Source: Anisakis pegreffii
Taxonomy: Eukaryota > Nematoda > Chromadorea > Rhabditida > Anisakidae
NCBI GenBank assembly: GCA_035041965.1
Contig: JAPYMA010000440.1
Coordinates: 62,001 to 126,000, forward strand
Direction: 5' to 3'
DNA: 64,000 nt
Part shown: positions 37,479-51,131 of the stretch, piece after piece
How positions within the stretch are numbered: the stretch's first letter is position 1
Layout: each line of letters begins with the position of its first letter
Notes under the pieces: model-generated
The model's input: the letters and a program-made list of their open reading frames with translations, nothing else
Told to the model about the DNA's origin: nothing
Database searches by the model: none
Program-made: the position numbers and the translations under genes

Positions 37479-39111
37479 CTTAGAATATGATTTATATGTT
37501 ATAATAAGAATATTATCTTTATATTACCCTGTAAAGTAACTGAAATCAGCTTAATACAGCGAACAATTCTTCGACAAAAAAGTCATACCACGATCATCAA
37601 CTGATCACTCAAATCGATGATACCGAAATTATACGAAATCAATTCAAATCAAACTAAAAACCGTAATCACAATCCAGTTTTTTGGAATTAATCGCAACAT
37701 AAGAAATAAACTATTACTCGGACAGAAACATCAAGTACGACTTAACGAACGGAAATAACTTACAATACCATTGGATTTAGTGTGTGACCGACGTCAAAGA
37801 CAAACAAATCATATGAATTTATTACCGACAATATACAACAGATGTTAACTGAAGATGTATGAATAAATGCTAATTGTAAGTGAAATGCGCACTTGAATGG
37901 ATTGTCATTTAAAGCCAACAAATTTGATCAATGAATTTCTGATTGCATCCAGAAAATAACAACGATCTGATAAAACAAAAAGCAAACGGAACAAAACAAG
38001 TTAGGTACAACGGAGCCAGAAGTTTAAAAAAGTTGCTCAAGATAAAATGCCGGAAACCAGCCGGAAAGCACACGAAAACAGAAACAAACGTTGGGAAGTT
38101 GGATATCAGTAAACTGAATGGTTCTAATGATGACAGGCTATTACATCCAGAAAAGGTTATAATATTTCAACAGTTATCTTTTTTTTCATTAGTTGAAATG
38201 CTAGGTTCCTTTACAATATTCCCAATTGAACGCAAAAAAAGGAATGAATCAAAATTATGCACAATACAACCAATTCCAAAGAATATGAATCATACGAAAT
38301 GGAAATTCATAGAGAAATAATTTATAACAATGTCAATGTAACAATATCAACGCTTTACAACTCGAAATCAATATCACGTTATGCAAATTCAATCAGACAT
38401 ATGACATATCTAAACTAACCACAACTTTCCTTCACTTACCAATATCCAGCACAACTGATCTCTATCAAATATTTGATCAGTCTAATGACAACTGCTTAGT
38501 CACACTATTAAACAACACCTATATTCAATTTCAATTATATACAATTACATTAACCTCGTTTTTTTTCAATGCACGGCATTTCTATTCATCCTTCGATTAG
38601 ATCACGATTACAATGAAACGTTTTGAACGATATTTAGAGCGGTCATTAAAAGTGATCAAAAATCATTGCGAATAAATCGAACACAAATCATAAGCACAAC
38701 AAATAAGCTGTATGCAAAAAGTAGATAAGACTGCTTGGCACGCACAATGCAAGTGAAATTAGCAATCAATCAAATTATGTTGATAAGCAATATTACAGTT
38801 ATTCAATGCCAATGGTATCGCTTATCAAAAGTGTTAATAAAGATAAGAAAGTTGATGACGAAAAGTTTTTTTTCTCAAAACCGATATCAAAAATCGGTCC
38901 CAGAGTATAATTAATACTGAAAGGTTCGAAGAAGTGTTTGAATTAAACACGCAATGAAAATAATGAATTATACTCTTTTCGTGAACATAAGCGACAAAAC
39001 ATCACATAAGAGACATTCTTGTTAATTAATCAACAAATAATTTATTTAATCGAATGAATCGTTTATACAGTTCACTTCTTAACACACCCGTGGTCATTAC
39101 TATTACAAATA
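37479..39111. other. 1.6-kb spacer between GDE1-like and adaptor-like genes
   Basis: Upstream region of GDE1 and downstream region of the adaptor-like gene. One 125-codon plus-strand frame (37943-38320) is Lys/Asn-rich, A-rich in sequence and lacks any recognisable domain, so I do not call it a gene. Nothing else seen. Confidence 0.55.
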
Positions 39112-42100
39112 TCACGGCGCCGGTTCAATTGGTAACCCCCATCTTAGTTTCTCCAACTGAACATGATTCGATTTGAGAATTTCATCTAATGAAGGAGAAC
39201 GATTCCGCCTGAAATGACAGAAACATTGTCCTTCTTCAGAATTCCCTTCACCAGCATCATTTGCCAACATATCAGCTGATGACTGATTACGATCTGCTTG
39301 CTGAATGCTGATATTATTTACCGCTTTTGCTGGTGGCATCACACTGATCATCTGAAAATATTCATTGATTCAATGACGAACTTCATTCATCTCTATACAC
39401 AACCTAAAATAATCAAATAGCGCACTTAATGAACATACACACTGATGTTATTCACATAGCGTTCGTTGTTTAAGTCAAAACTCTTAATTAAACAATCTGA
39501 ATGCTTAATCATACCGTAAGCTAGGCGATCTATGACAATGTTACATAACGGACAACAGTTCTGTGCAATTTGAGAGCAAAAACACCGACTGAAGCGAACT
39601 GTGTAAATGGACTTTGAGGAAGTTTATTATTAGCATTTGGTGGGATGGGTATTTTGAAAAGAAGATAACCTATTAATTAACCAAAACGATAACCTAAAAA
39701 CATCCAGTTAATTCTTCCAAACAATTTCGTCATTTTGGAAACAAGAAATTTCTCGTTGAAAAAGCTTCCATGGTTCACGAAATTTGCAGTTTCACATTGA
39801 AACGATTTGAAATATGTCGAAAAAATGGATTAAGAATGAATAATTTTGAAATTAAAACGAAAATCCGCAGCAAATGAAAATCAACAGAGGGGAACTGAAT
39901 GGCGTAACATGTACAACATCGAAAAAGTGAACGATAATATAAGCTGTAATAAACGAATCACTACAGCAAAAGCACACAAGCAAGTAAGATATCACAAAAG
40001 AAAACGTTCACAACTGGAAACAAAAGCATTAATAAGAATTGTTAACAATTACTTTGTCGATCGATAACGCGAGTGTTCGCTTTATTCGCCTAAAAGCACA
40101 CAAAAACAAAGTTTCTTTCAGGTATGTGACCACAGAAATTACATAAATACGTAAGTGAAATGTTATCAAGATAATCACAATAATCTTCATCGATTAGTCG
40201 ATGAAGTAAGATGGTGATGAAAACTGTGATTCTGCGATACAAAACATTTACTCTTCAAGAAACTTTGCTTGACTCTTGATCCAGAGCGTACGCCCAAAAC
40301 TGTTCATATTCAGTTTCTCGTGTCCAAAAATTTGCCAGAAACTCTTATGAGTGAGATAATTTTAAAGTAATTTACCCAGCTAATGAAATGAAACTAAACA
40401 TTTAGCGTCTTCTAGCTATGTTGTTGCCTCGATAAACTCCGAAAATAATATTCTTAATGCTTCAATCACACGGATTAAATAATGCAGAAATAATCTAACC
40501 ATACATTTTAGTGCATAAGGTAAACAAACGGAATTATTATGCAACTACATTAATATTATATTCTGAACTTATGAAGTTGAACAGCAATCACATGCGCTTT
40601 TTAAAGAGAACGGGGTAAGAAATTAATTATGAATTAAAGTCATGATGAAGCTAAGAATTATATTTAACAATCTTTTTTTATCAAAACTGAGCAGCAAACG
40701 AATCTGTTTCCTTCCGTTCAGTTAACTACACTGCAATCTGCAGAAATTTAATTTGAAGCTTTTTTTGAACAGTATCCCTCTAGACAAGAATAGAAAAAGC
40801 GACTGAAAGAATAAATGCATGAATATAAGCTAGGGTTTGCGTGGGATCCCAAGATCCCGGGACTTCAGTTCTGATCCCGATCCCGGGATTTAAGTTTTGA
40901 AAAATTGCGGGATTTCGGGATTTGATGAAACAGATCAATTTGCGTGAATTTTGATAGTACGCTCATCTTGAAGCAAGCCTTGATCATTCCCATCTCATTC
41001 ATATGCACTCATCTTTGCTATTTGCCCTCTATCATTGATGAATAGCTAAGGAAATAGACGCAAATTGGACGAATGACATGATCAAGGACAGCTCAATGAA
41101 CTTTTGCGTAACATTTCGTTGAATATTTAATTGATTATTCTGCTCTTCATTGCTTCATATCAGGCTCATCTGGATGCATTTCTAAATAGACTAACAGAGA
41201 TAATCACATTTTCTAATAAGAACCAAGAGCAACAAAATTCAACGAAATTTTGAGTCGTTTCCTCTAACGCGATTTTTTCGGCTTCAATATTCCATTTGTT
41301 AATTCAACTGCATGTTCTAAAGACTGCAAGTCTTTTTACTTCGCTATTTGGTAACATTTTCATCCGATCGAAATGTACATTAATTCTCACTGAGTTCACT
41401 CATAGTGAGAATTCACTGTCGCAAATTGTTCCATTCAAAAGGATCTTAAGCTTAACTATCAAGTACATTTCCATGATCTCTGATCGAAATTATCAAACAT
41501 GTAAGCGCTCGATGATTCAATGAAAATCCATTGCGGATTTTTTTTCACTTTTTAGATAAACTCTGAACTTTTAATTTTTTTCAAAATTCAAATGGTATAA
41601 TTTATGCGATGCATTTTTTTCGTAAAAAATCGAAATTTCCGAAATGCAGAATTCACCTGACGTTAATACTGTGAGAAAATGGACTTGAAGCACTGCAAAT
41701 AGGTGTTTGAGAATCAATAATTTCATATTCACATGCAGGTTACACTCAAGACGACAAGATGCCTTAGCATAGAAAATGTAGTATGCCCTTATGACGTGAT
41801 CATGAGCAACATAATATGAAATATTAATTTGAATTTGAATAATTTGGTTCCTCGAATTTGCTCAATAATTTGTTGAATTAACTCCTTTCGGATTAATAAT
41901 GAACATATTGGTTCGAAAAAATGTGTTTGAAAATGTCCCGCACCGATATTACAAAAATTGTTCGATCCCGGGATTATTCCGGGATCAAAAATCGATCCCG
42001 GGGTTAAAAAACGCCGGGATTTTGCAAACCCTAATATAAGCTCATGATTACGATATCATGAAAACAAGCAGCTAATCGGCAAACCAAAAAGTGCAATGTT

Positions 42101-45100
42101 ACACAATTACTATACGTGGATCAAATTTTCTTCCTACGTCCACTGCATAACACTACCATGATAAACTGTATTTCAATGTTCACTTTTGATGATTTTTTTT
42201 TGAAATTACAACATAACATCCCATATGTTTTTATACAAGGACTATATTCAATTCAAACAAGCAAATGAGTGATCGATGAAACTTACGGTGCCAGGTGAAA
42301 GCGGCTGGAAGATGGATTCAGGAGTTGGTGGTTTCATTAAGCTGTTAGTGAAGCTTTTTCGCGAAGCAGTTCTTGCCGCGACTGGATGAGAATAATTACT
42401 CGCTGAAAAGTTACAAACTGGTTTGATGAACCATACACATGATCATTAGAAATTACTTTGGCATCGAACAGTTTCAAGAAAATCGAATTATTTCTCAAAG
42501 AACGAACATCACCATACCTGAAGACCTTTGAGATGAAGGTAACGTTTCTGTTTTATCACTATCATGCTCAGCATCATGCCTTACTGATCCAGTCGATTTC
42601 AATGATCTTCGCCCAATTGATCCATCTGAAAATCGAATTCACTTTTTCAAGTTATATCGCAACAGTATTCATATTTTACATATGAGATACAATTTCGATG
42701 ATTTTAAGTACTTATAGTTTGTGAAAGATAAAATGCTGAGAAAATCAATTGAGCCTTGAAAAGTCGACCTGTTGAATGAACGGATCGATTCATGACATCA
42801 TTACGTTCAGTTTTATATGGATCTGAAAGCAATTAAAATTATTGGTTTTCTTTGAATCATTCGAAAATGCGATTGGTAATTACGAGGAATTTTTCATTCC
42901 CATCCTCTAACGAACACTTTTTCTTTAACTGTCAAAACTTGAGAGACTTTAAAGCAATGTTCAGTTGCTCGAATCTCGGGATAAGCAGCGGTTAAACAGT
43001 AGTTCTTATAATAAGATAATTGACTTGAATGAACTCCTCTCGAATTAATCAAAGGTGTCGAGCTACTCAATGACGGCTTCACGACATAAGCTTCAATCTC
43101 AGATCGATACGATTTCTAAAAATAGTTTAGATATATGGTCATTTGAATATAAACCACAGTTCGCAGCTGATATAAGTGGAAGAACGATTTGCCAATAAAC
43201 TTATTAAAAACAAAATCAGATATTCGAGAAAAAGATAACATTTCGTGTAATGTTCCGAATGAGATCGGGCGAAACGGTTTCGATCTGGGATGGTTTCAGT
43301 TCAGTGGGCACAGTTCGTTCGATTGTGTTCATTGATTTCGATAATCTGACACCATCGAATGCCTAGAATTCTGATCGTTATTATCACATTGAAATGACTG
43401 TCATCACTATCGACACCATCATCGAGCGTCAGTACACAGTTGAAACGCTATGAAAGAAAGATAAAAACAAATGAAATACCGAATTGAATTCATGTGATTG
43501 AGCATCCATCGGACTCCTCTTTGAAGTTCTATATGGGGCAGACGGCAGTACAGATGTACAACTGTTTGTGATGTGGTGAGGCGATATTTGGGAATGACGA
43601 TACTCTGGAAGGGAATTCCGCTGAGCAGCGGAACTTTGACTGCTAACTGTAGGTGAAAGAAAACGTGTCACTCTTGACGGACTTATTTCATGATCAGTAT
43701 CTGATGCTGAAATGATGGTACGGTTCGAATTCGGTGGATGTCCACTCAGAGTCGTGGCTGTCAGTTGCGGGTTACCGTACTGCTTGATGGAATGACTCGT
43801 TTCCCAATTTGTTTTTTCTTCATCGCGATTACCAGTTCCCGGTATATTACCGTTCGATAATTTGTTAGATGCAGTTGCGTCCGTGTTTATAAGTGATGAC
43901 TTAGAACTTTGATCGCTTTTGCTGGCTGTTGTATTACTGTTGCTCTTGTCAACATCAGCACTATTATTTGGAGGGGATGAACATAAATGACTTTTTGGTT
44001 GAAGAACGTTTGTAGTGGAATTCGTTGAAGTGTTATTTGATGGCGATGATTTGTTTGATTTCACATCAGTTTTATTATGACTGTCGTATTGTATTGATGC
44101 ATACGGTGGACTGCTCTCGATGAAAGGAATCACTTTTGGATCGTCTGAATATCGGAAACATTTCACATCGATTGCGTCACTGCTGATGCGGTTAGGTATT
44201 GGGGAAGTCGGAGGTTTTGGAGGCACGCTTGGACTTGAATTATCCGAAATTTTTTCACTTGTATCACCACGATTTCGGGACGTCGATCGGAAACGCACTG
44301 ACGAAGATGTGGATGCTTGTGTTCCATCATCACTCTTTTTCAGAACATCTGAAACCATTTGCAGGAAATCTAAATTCACGTTCAAAAATGCTAAGTTCAA
44401 GAACTGCTGAGAAAAACACCGAAGGATTTGATATGGTGAACTGCATTAAAGAAAGGTTCCTTTATGCACCAGTTGTAATGATAATTTCAATCGATTCTAC
44501 AAACCGTAGACAAACAACCAATAAAAGGATAGGAATAATAAGTGAATTGAGATGCTCGAAAACGGAAATGACCATGTTAGGATCGAGTTTGGTAATGATG
44601 CTATTTCACTGCCACTGTCGCATTATTACCAGTCCTTTCACTAACTTTATACTGAATGCCATTTAAATCGGAGGTTTCAATATCGAATAAAATTGATACA
44701 ATTTCTTACCGAACGAACTGTTCACTTCTCTCGATGAACCACTCGTTTGTTCATTGACCACTGAAAGTGTTGAAAATGAACTTCCGAATTGTTATCGAAA
44801 ACATTAAATTCTCAACGAGCAATGCATACTTCTAGTCAGATAATTCGAACGTAATCAAAATGACTATAATCAACTCACTGTTTCCAGTCGACAAATCCGG
44901 AATGTGTTCATATAGAGCTGCGACTGATACCTGAAAAGATAAAATCAGTTTTAACGAGCGGAAATGATTTCATTAGGATTTGATACGGTCCGTATTTCAC
45001 AAAACGGTGAAACAAATCTTCCACATAATGACATTGACAAACTTCGAATCGTTCTGATGAGTTCATTAATCAGTTTTTTTTTAAACAATCAGATAATGCG

Positions 45101-47486
45101 AACGATTCAGATGAATATTCGAATCAATATCAGAAACAAAGTCAATATTCAAAAGAAAAACGCACCGATTCGTAATCACTTCCACCACCAATCGATGAAT
45201 AATAATGTTCACGAATCGGTAGAGTTCCGTCAATTGATTCTGAAGTATTACTCATATTCCGACTGATTGAAGCTGGAGGGGTATGAGCACCATTGAACAT
45301 TTCTCTTTCGTTTAGACGTCGTCGGATCACATCGACACTCTCACGAACAGTTATGTAACGATACGACGGTTCACGACTTGCCTGTCAAGTTCACTTCACT
45401 TTAATGAGAAAATTATTGGCCAGCTCTCAACTTCAAACTCAAGCTCAACGCTCGATCGAGGACTTAGCCAAAGTTGTGTATCAGTGTTTCAGCTCGATGT
45501 CAGTGGTTTGAAGAGTACGATAACGATCACCTCGAAACAACGCGAATTTCTTAGAATGTTAACCATGTACTGAATTTTATTTTAGTGAAAGTAATTCAAC
45601 ATTACCAATACAAGCGAACAGTTTAATCAGATTATGTACTAATTCAGTTCGAAAATCATCCTTATGCAGAAATATTCGAATAACGAAGGCATTTATAAGT
45701 CCGATTTGAAAAAATGCACCAAAAAATTCGGATAGTACACTGCAGAATGAACCTTTTCACTTCCACACGATACGTATCCTTGATTAGCATCTGACTGTTG
45801 ATACGATGTACTCGGCAACGGTATGAATTGCTCACCACCTTCTCTCGGAACATGCCCTTTTGTCGATAATGTGCAGGATGGTGACGGACGTTGAATCTGA
45901 TAACAATTTGTGCTCTAAGCATTTACGGATTTGTTGCTGTTGCATTTCAGAGCACATCGGAGAAATTCAATACATACGTATTTAAGGGAATCAAATTGTT
46001 GTAAAATAAAAAACTAATCAAGTTTTACTATACCTTCGTGTATAAATCATCAATATTTTCACTCGTTGAAGGTTTTGAATCAGAATTATCGACGGCTTTC
46101 GAGGATCTTGCATTGGCAATACTATCTTTCACATGCGCGTAACTGGGATAATTCGTCTCTGCACCGCCCCCACTTGTTATTGAGCTAAAAAATGTTCATG
46201 TAACTATATCATTAGACTGGAAATCTATGAAAATTTAGAGATGAAACAAGAAAACAAATTTATCATAATATTCGTTCTTTAATTCAAAGAAGCTTCCGTG
46301 CAGATAATAAATTGAGATTATTTTTTTAAACAACACTGATTACAAAATAACATGATCAAGATGTTCAAACTGTCCACAGCGAAATAGCACGGCAATTGGT
46401 AAAATGTCTGACAGTAGCAAACTACTTATAACGAAATGATGTTTCATACCTATAAGGATCTTCACTCCCAACAGTGTAGATCTGTGATGCACTCTGATAG
46501 ACTGCTTCCGGTACGTTTACTGCAGCTGCATGGCTGCGCGCTCCGTGAAAGACTGGATAGTCATATTTTCGAGTATTTCCACTGTCAACCTGAAAATGAT
46601 CTATGACTGGTGTGGTGAATGATCGGAAATGAAGTAGAATAAGCAAAACAAAAAATAACCTTCGAATACACAGGATCAGAAACTGAGTCAGATTCGGCAT
46701 CGATTGATTCATACGTTGGATTGATACCATCTTCGTTGAATGGATGTGTTGAATTGGAATGATTTGGTTTTGATGTAGCGTGAGATAACGGAGAAGTATG
46801 ACGGCGTTCTATACTCGTGTATGTTTCGATCGACGGATCTCCATCCAATCCAGGAAGTCTGAAGTCATTCAGCTCGCCCAATTCATCAACAGAATTTATT
46901 CAACTATTTTCATTCATGTTACATTAATTTCTAGTTGTCACTAAATGCAATAAATCCATAAACATGAAATAAGAATTACTCACGTTCCATTCACAATCCA
47001 ACCGTATCATTATATCGTAGATGAAAAATTTAAGAAATTTACTTTGGCAGAGAATTTAAAAAGAATTTACTTTGGCAGTGCACGCTTCACTGACTTGTTT
47101 GCATTCGAAGACGGCAACGAGGAACGTTGGGTTAATTTTTGATCTCGATGACTCTAAAATAATAAACATCTACAGTGACCGTTCTAAAATGCTGAGTTCA
47201 TCACCGAATTGAATGATTATGCAATCAAACGGCTGAAGATACTTCATATAACTAAAACGAATGCGCATTGTACAAAACTGAATAAAAATTTATAAAGACG
47301 GACATTTCAGTGCTTAAATGGCAATAATTAACCGACCGTATGCGATGTTGATGGCATGGGATGTGAGAAACGTTCCCGAGTCTGTGCCTCACCACCACTT
47401 GGCAACCGAAACGATACATGCGCTGCATTTTTATCGTTTACTGCATTTGAATCATCTCGAATGATCACTCCGTATGGCTCTTCTTG
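39112..47486 (-). CDS. Large disordered multi-tyrosine adaptor-like protein, 5' end unresolved
   Basis: Not recognised as a known family. Fourteen phase-compatible exons: about 47486-47337, 47153-47071, 46858-46660, 46589-46450, 46184-46034, 45896-45753, 45381-45166, 44930-44879, 44348-43480, 43362-43240, 43115-43025, 42625-42518, 42402-42287, 39351-39112 (stop). This gives about 890 residues, almost all Ser/Thr/Pro/Asn-rich and without a folded domain. It carries a chain of Tyr-x-x-Ile/Val sites: EPYGVI, ETYTSI, PTYESI, PVYSKV, DPYSSI, PSYAHV, RYITV, YYSSI, DYESV, ALYEHI, PPYASI, plus PKPP and other proline-rich stretches such as SVPPKPPTSP. Such spacing is known in SH2-binding scaffolds and transmembrane adaptors. 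The donor at 43025 (AA/GTCAAT) and the first acceptor are weak; an alternative start for the first listed exon is 47493. A membrane segment or other N-terminal domain may lie further upstream; I did not find it. Confidence 0.75.
40831..42033. mobile_element. Non-autonomous hAT-like transposon (1203 bp)
   Basis: The ends are TAGGGTTTGC and GCAAACCCTA, exact inverted repeats. They are flanked by perfect 8-bp direct repeats ATATAAGC at 40823-40830 and 42034-42041. An 8-bp duplication with a TAGGG end is the hAT pattern. Both ends carry clusters of GATCCCGGGAT-type words as subterminal repeats. The interior has no transposase; its longest frame (41296-41523) is unremarkable. It sits in the long last intron (39352-42286) of the adaptor-like gene. 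Confidence 0.92.
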
Positions 47487-47973
47487 CTGCTCCCTTCAAT
47501 TGTTATGAACATGAAAATCGTAAATGGTACACACGAAATGGAACTGAACAGCCTCTAAAATTATGCAAATCTCAAATAAGAAATAGCAAAAGGCCTGAAA
47601 GAGTGACTGAAAATAAATGCATAAACAACGAACTTTCTAATTTTTGGACGACAGCATCTGAATGGACAACAAAGCGAACGCAATGGCACCATCACCAGTT
47701 CAAAGGGTGGCCTGCAAAGTGGTCAATATTCAAGGTAATTCACTTGCTCGCACTCTCGCAAACTAATTCCAGACTCAGATTGTATTTTAATTCTGCATGT
47801 ACCGATTGGAAAGCAAATAACTTCCAACCACAATTATTTCCTTAACAACATGAATAAACGCAAACGGATATTGATTTCATACTTGTGCACAACAAGCATT
47901 GACAGCACAAAGCCATAAAATTCAATTAGACATCCGAAAAAATATCCGTTTGAAAAACGCACTCGTAACTATC

Positions 47974-48110
47974 GAGTCTGCGACAACTTGCTCTACGACA
48001 ATGTGCCACTCGGACAATTTGCACGGCGAAAGTCTATGATAATGTGTGCTTGATCATTGAGCACAATGTCGGAGTTAGACTTGTCGTAGATGCTTTTGTC
48101 GGTCACCCGT
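47974..48110 (-). repeat. Dispersed repeat, copy B
   Basis: The reverse complement begins ACGGGTGACCGACAAAAGC and contains ACGACAAGTCTAAC, CAAATTG, GAGTGGCACATTGTCGT, matching copy A at 3045-3160 in order with substitutions. It is about 45 kb away and inverted. Confidence 0.75.
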
Positions 48111-49994
48111 AAACATTGGCTTACATAGAGAGGTGTGCTTTATACTCAAATTTTTGTCCCGATCTGCCATAATCCGCAAGTCTCTGTGTGCCAAAAGATT
48201 CACAGGTTGAGAGAATGTTTCAAGAACCGTTTGCTGCATATGGCAAAAACATTGAAGAAACTGAAAATTTTTAAGCTGATATATGAAACGATCAACAGCC
48301 GGCTGAAAGAGAATGCAACTTGAAGTTCAAGATAGTGTGATAAATGAAAATAAGAAAACAGTTTACAGATTGGTGGGGAATTTCGCGATGATTTCATTGA
48401 ACGATTCAAACTGAAACACGCAAATATATTATTTAAAGGTGTTCAATATGATAAGCCATACTTATGAAGGAGAATTACAAAAATTTTCGTTTCGTTAAAA
48501 GTGGTCAAAACACAAATCTAACTCATTCTCAGTATAACTACTCCAATACAATAACAATGACAATCGACTAAACTCGTAAGCTAGCAAGCGATTTTAGCAA
48601 ATATGAATGCAATGTAATGTTATTGTTTAAGTGACTCATAAATAACATTTACCACTCGCAACAATGCGATGCGGTATTCTTATCAATTTAATACGATTCC
48701 ATCACGTGCAACATTCCATTCCATAATGCAGCTGTAACGCCCGTTTATTGAGTTTTAATGATTTCAAAATTTAATCTTATGACCCTCGCCCCTTTTAACT
48801 TATCAATTAGAAAAAAAAAGAAAGAAAGGCACAAAGATCATTGATATAGAATAGGAAATGAAAATAAACAAGCGATATGAAATGACGACAATCTCAAGTA
48901 TCTCGATTCAACTTCATTATTTCTGCTATTACTAAAATACAGGGCATTGCCCTGAAGTTGTGGAAAACTACCATTATATGAAAGATATTGCATTGAATAA
49001 ACAGAAAAAATTACTTTGCCATGAAATGGAGAATTCATTCGAAATTTGAATCGAAGATTCACTCCTCGAAAATACACCTCTCACTTTCCATCAATTCAGA
49101 CCAAAGCTCTGAACTTATTCGAGATTCTCTGAAGTTCAATAAAATGGTGTTCCTCATACTTCATTCAAGTACACATAAAAGCGTTGAATGTTGATATAAG
49201 GATGCAGTGCACACTCGCTTTATGAACGCTTCGACTGATGAACAGTTCCGTTCAAATTTTCGGCACAAATTCCCTTCCGTTTACAAACTCTGCTTGTCTT
49301 GAAAACCCTTGATCGAATTCAGTGAATGTTCTGTAATGCTCTCCAGCGAAAGCACACAATCATACGTACGAGAGAATTTGATATAGAATTCTGATGTCTT
49401 TTTGACAAAAGCACAAAGAGCATCAATATGGAAGGTCAGTAATATGGAAGATACATTCACCAAATATTGTTTGAATTTCAACATAAAGTGTCTACTGATT
49501 TTCGTCAACTGAACTGGTGACGTCTTACTGAAGTGGGACGTGCACAGTTCCGCAATTAACCAAACGAGTCACTTGTGGTTCGCATCAAACACCACATTCT
49601 CGGGTTTCTACTGTACTGTGAACTCTACTAAGAGTTTGACAGGAAACTGTTGACATTCTGTGCTTTTAATATGAATTCAAACTCGAAAAAATTGCACTGG
49701 TCCGAAAGAGTTAATTCGTTTTGATTTGATTACTATGGAAAAGCATGCTCCGGTTTAAGGGGTGTTCGATTTTGATTCGAGCGAACTGTCTTCGTGAAAT
49801 AAGCTTGTAGTGTATTTTTAGTAACATATTTATTTATGCTCAACACAGAAGTGTGAATGTTTTTTGGTGGTTCACAAATGTGATCAAACTTACGCTCAGA
49901 TCGAAATTTTCAGTTAGAATAAGCCGTGAGTCGGTGAATGCATTCACAACAAAATGTAATTGTACCACATATAAGAACTTAGATGGGGAAAAAT

Positions 49995-50126
49995 TAGAGA
50001 TAGCCGGTGGCGCGCTATCGCTAGCTAGCGAAATAGCGAATTAACTATTTGACTAGTAGCGGAGTAGAAATTTCGATATTTCGTTATGTTTCGCCAACTA
50101 GCGATAGCGCGTCATTGCCCATCTCT
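49995..50126. mobile_element. Foldback hAT-like miniature element (132 bp)
   Basis: The left end TAGAGATAGCC... and right end ...GCCCATCTCT are inverted, sharing the GCGCGCTATCGCTAG / CTAGCGATAGCGCG arms. It is flanked by perfect 8-bp direct repeats GGAAAAAT (49987-49994, 50127-50134). The whole unit could fold into one hairpin. AGAGATGGGCA is a common hAT end type. Non-coding. Confidence 0.85.
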
Positions 50127-51088
50127 GGAAAAATCGTCAGACGTTTGCAACAAATCGCGAACTCTTCAAACGAGTCAAACAAATCTAGAAAATTGCGAAA
50201 CACTTAAACGGTTCAAGATTTGAAATTTTTGAAAAACTGCAAAATCCACAAAAGTTTCAAAAAGTAACGCAAAAAACGCTCGGTTTTTCTCGACCGTTCA
50301 AAATGTAATGTAGAAAATAAGGCTTTAGGATATGCCACAATGAGATGTGCACGTCGGCGGTGACTTACTTGTAAAGCTCATAAGAATTCGTAAACGTTCA
50401 CGGATGATTTCAAGTTCAAATCCCAGAAGCATGCTTCGTGCTCAGCTCCCACCTCAGCGTTAGGTCTGTGCTCATGTTGCGGTTAAATCACGTTCTCAGG
50501 AGGAAATGATCACTAAAACTTTTCTATATTTTTCGGTCACTGAAATCTGCCGATGATTTTTCCGTTTTATTCGTGTTTCGTTGTGGAGCGTCTTAGCATC
50601 GAAATAGTATCTAGTTTGAGGGAGGTTGGGGCTAGAACTGGAACAACGACAACGCTGAGATGCGCACGATAAAGTAAAGATGACATGGAATTTCACTGAA
50701 GAAGGTATGGGTTTATGAGTGTCGCTGACATAATTTGACATTTGTACACGTTTCAATAGGGGTTTTATGGAACACTTGCAATTGTTTGTTTGGACACACA
50801 TTTAGGTGAATGATAAAATCCAAACGAGAACCTTTTGTGTCTGTGCACTGCAGATTATCGTTCTCATTCGTATAATCGATAACCTTACGAAAATGAATAC
50901 TTCTGACCAATATGTAAATAATAACCTATTTGGAGGTTGCCAATAAATTTCATTTCAAAAATATCTAGATTAAGACTTGACATTACCAACTTTTGGTCAG
51001 TCAGTAAGTCACACAGGAAACATTAAACCACATAAAACTAACACCTTATAATGCACATTACACAGCAATAAAAAAACATTTTAAAAAA

Positions 51089-51131
51089 CAAGATATACTC
51101 GTCGATCGTTCAACAGCTGCGTTTCGAAAGG
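51089..51131. repeat. Dispersed repeat segment related to 52260-52307
   Basis: CAAGATATACTCGTCGAT, then TTCAACAGCTGCGTTTC, match CAAGATATACTGGTCGAT and TTCAACAGCTCCGTTTC at 52260-52307. A weaker third relative lies at 52868. Family unknown. Confidence 0.55.

Noticed and set aside
41296..41523. 75-codon frame inside the 1203-bp hAT-like element
   Set aside because: No transposase motif, and too short; the element is best treated as non-autonomous.
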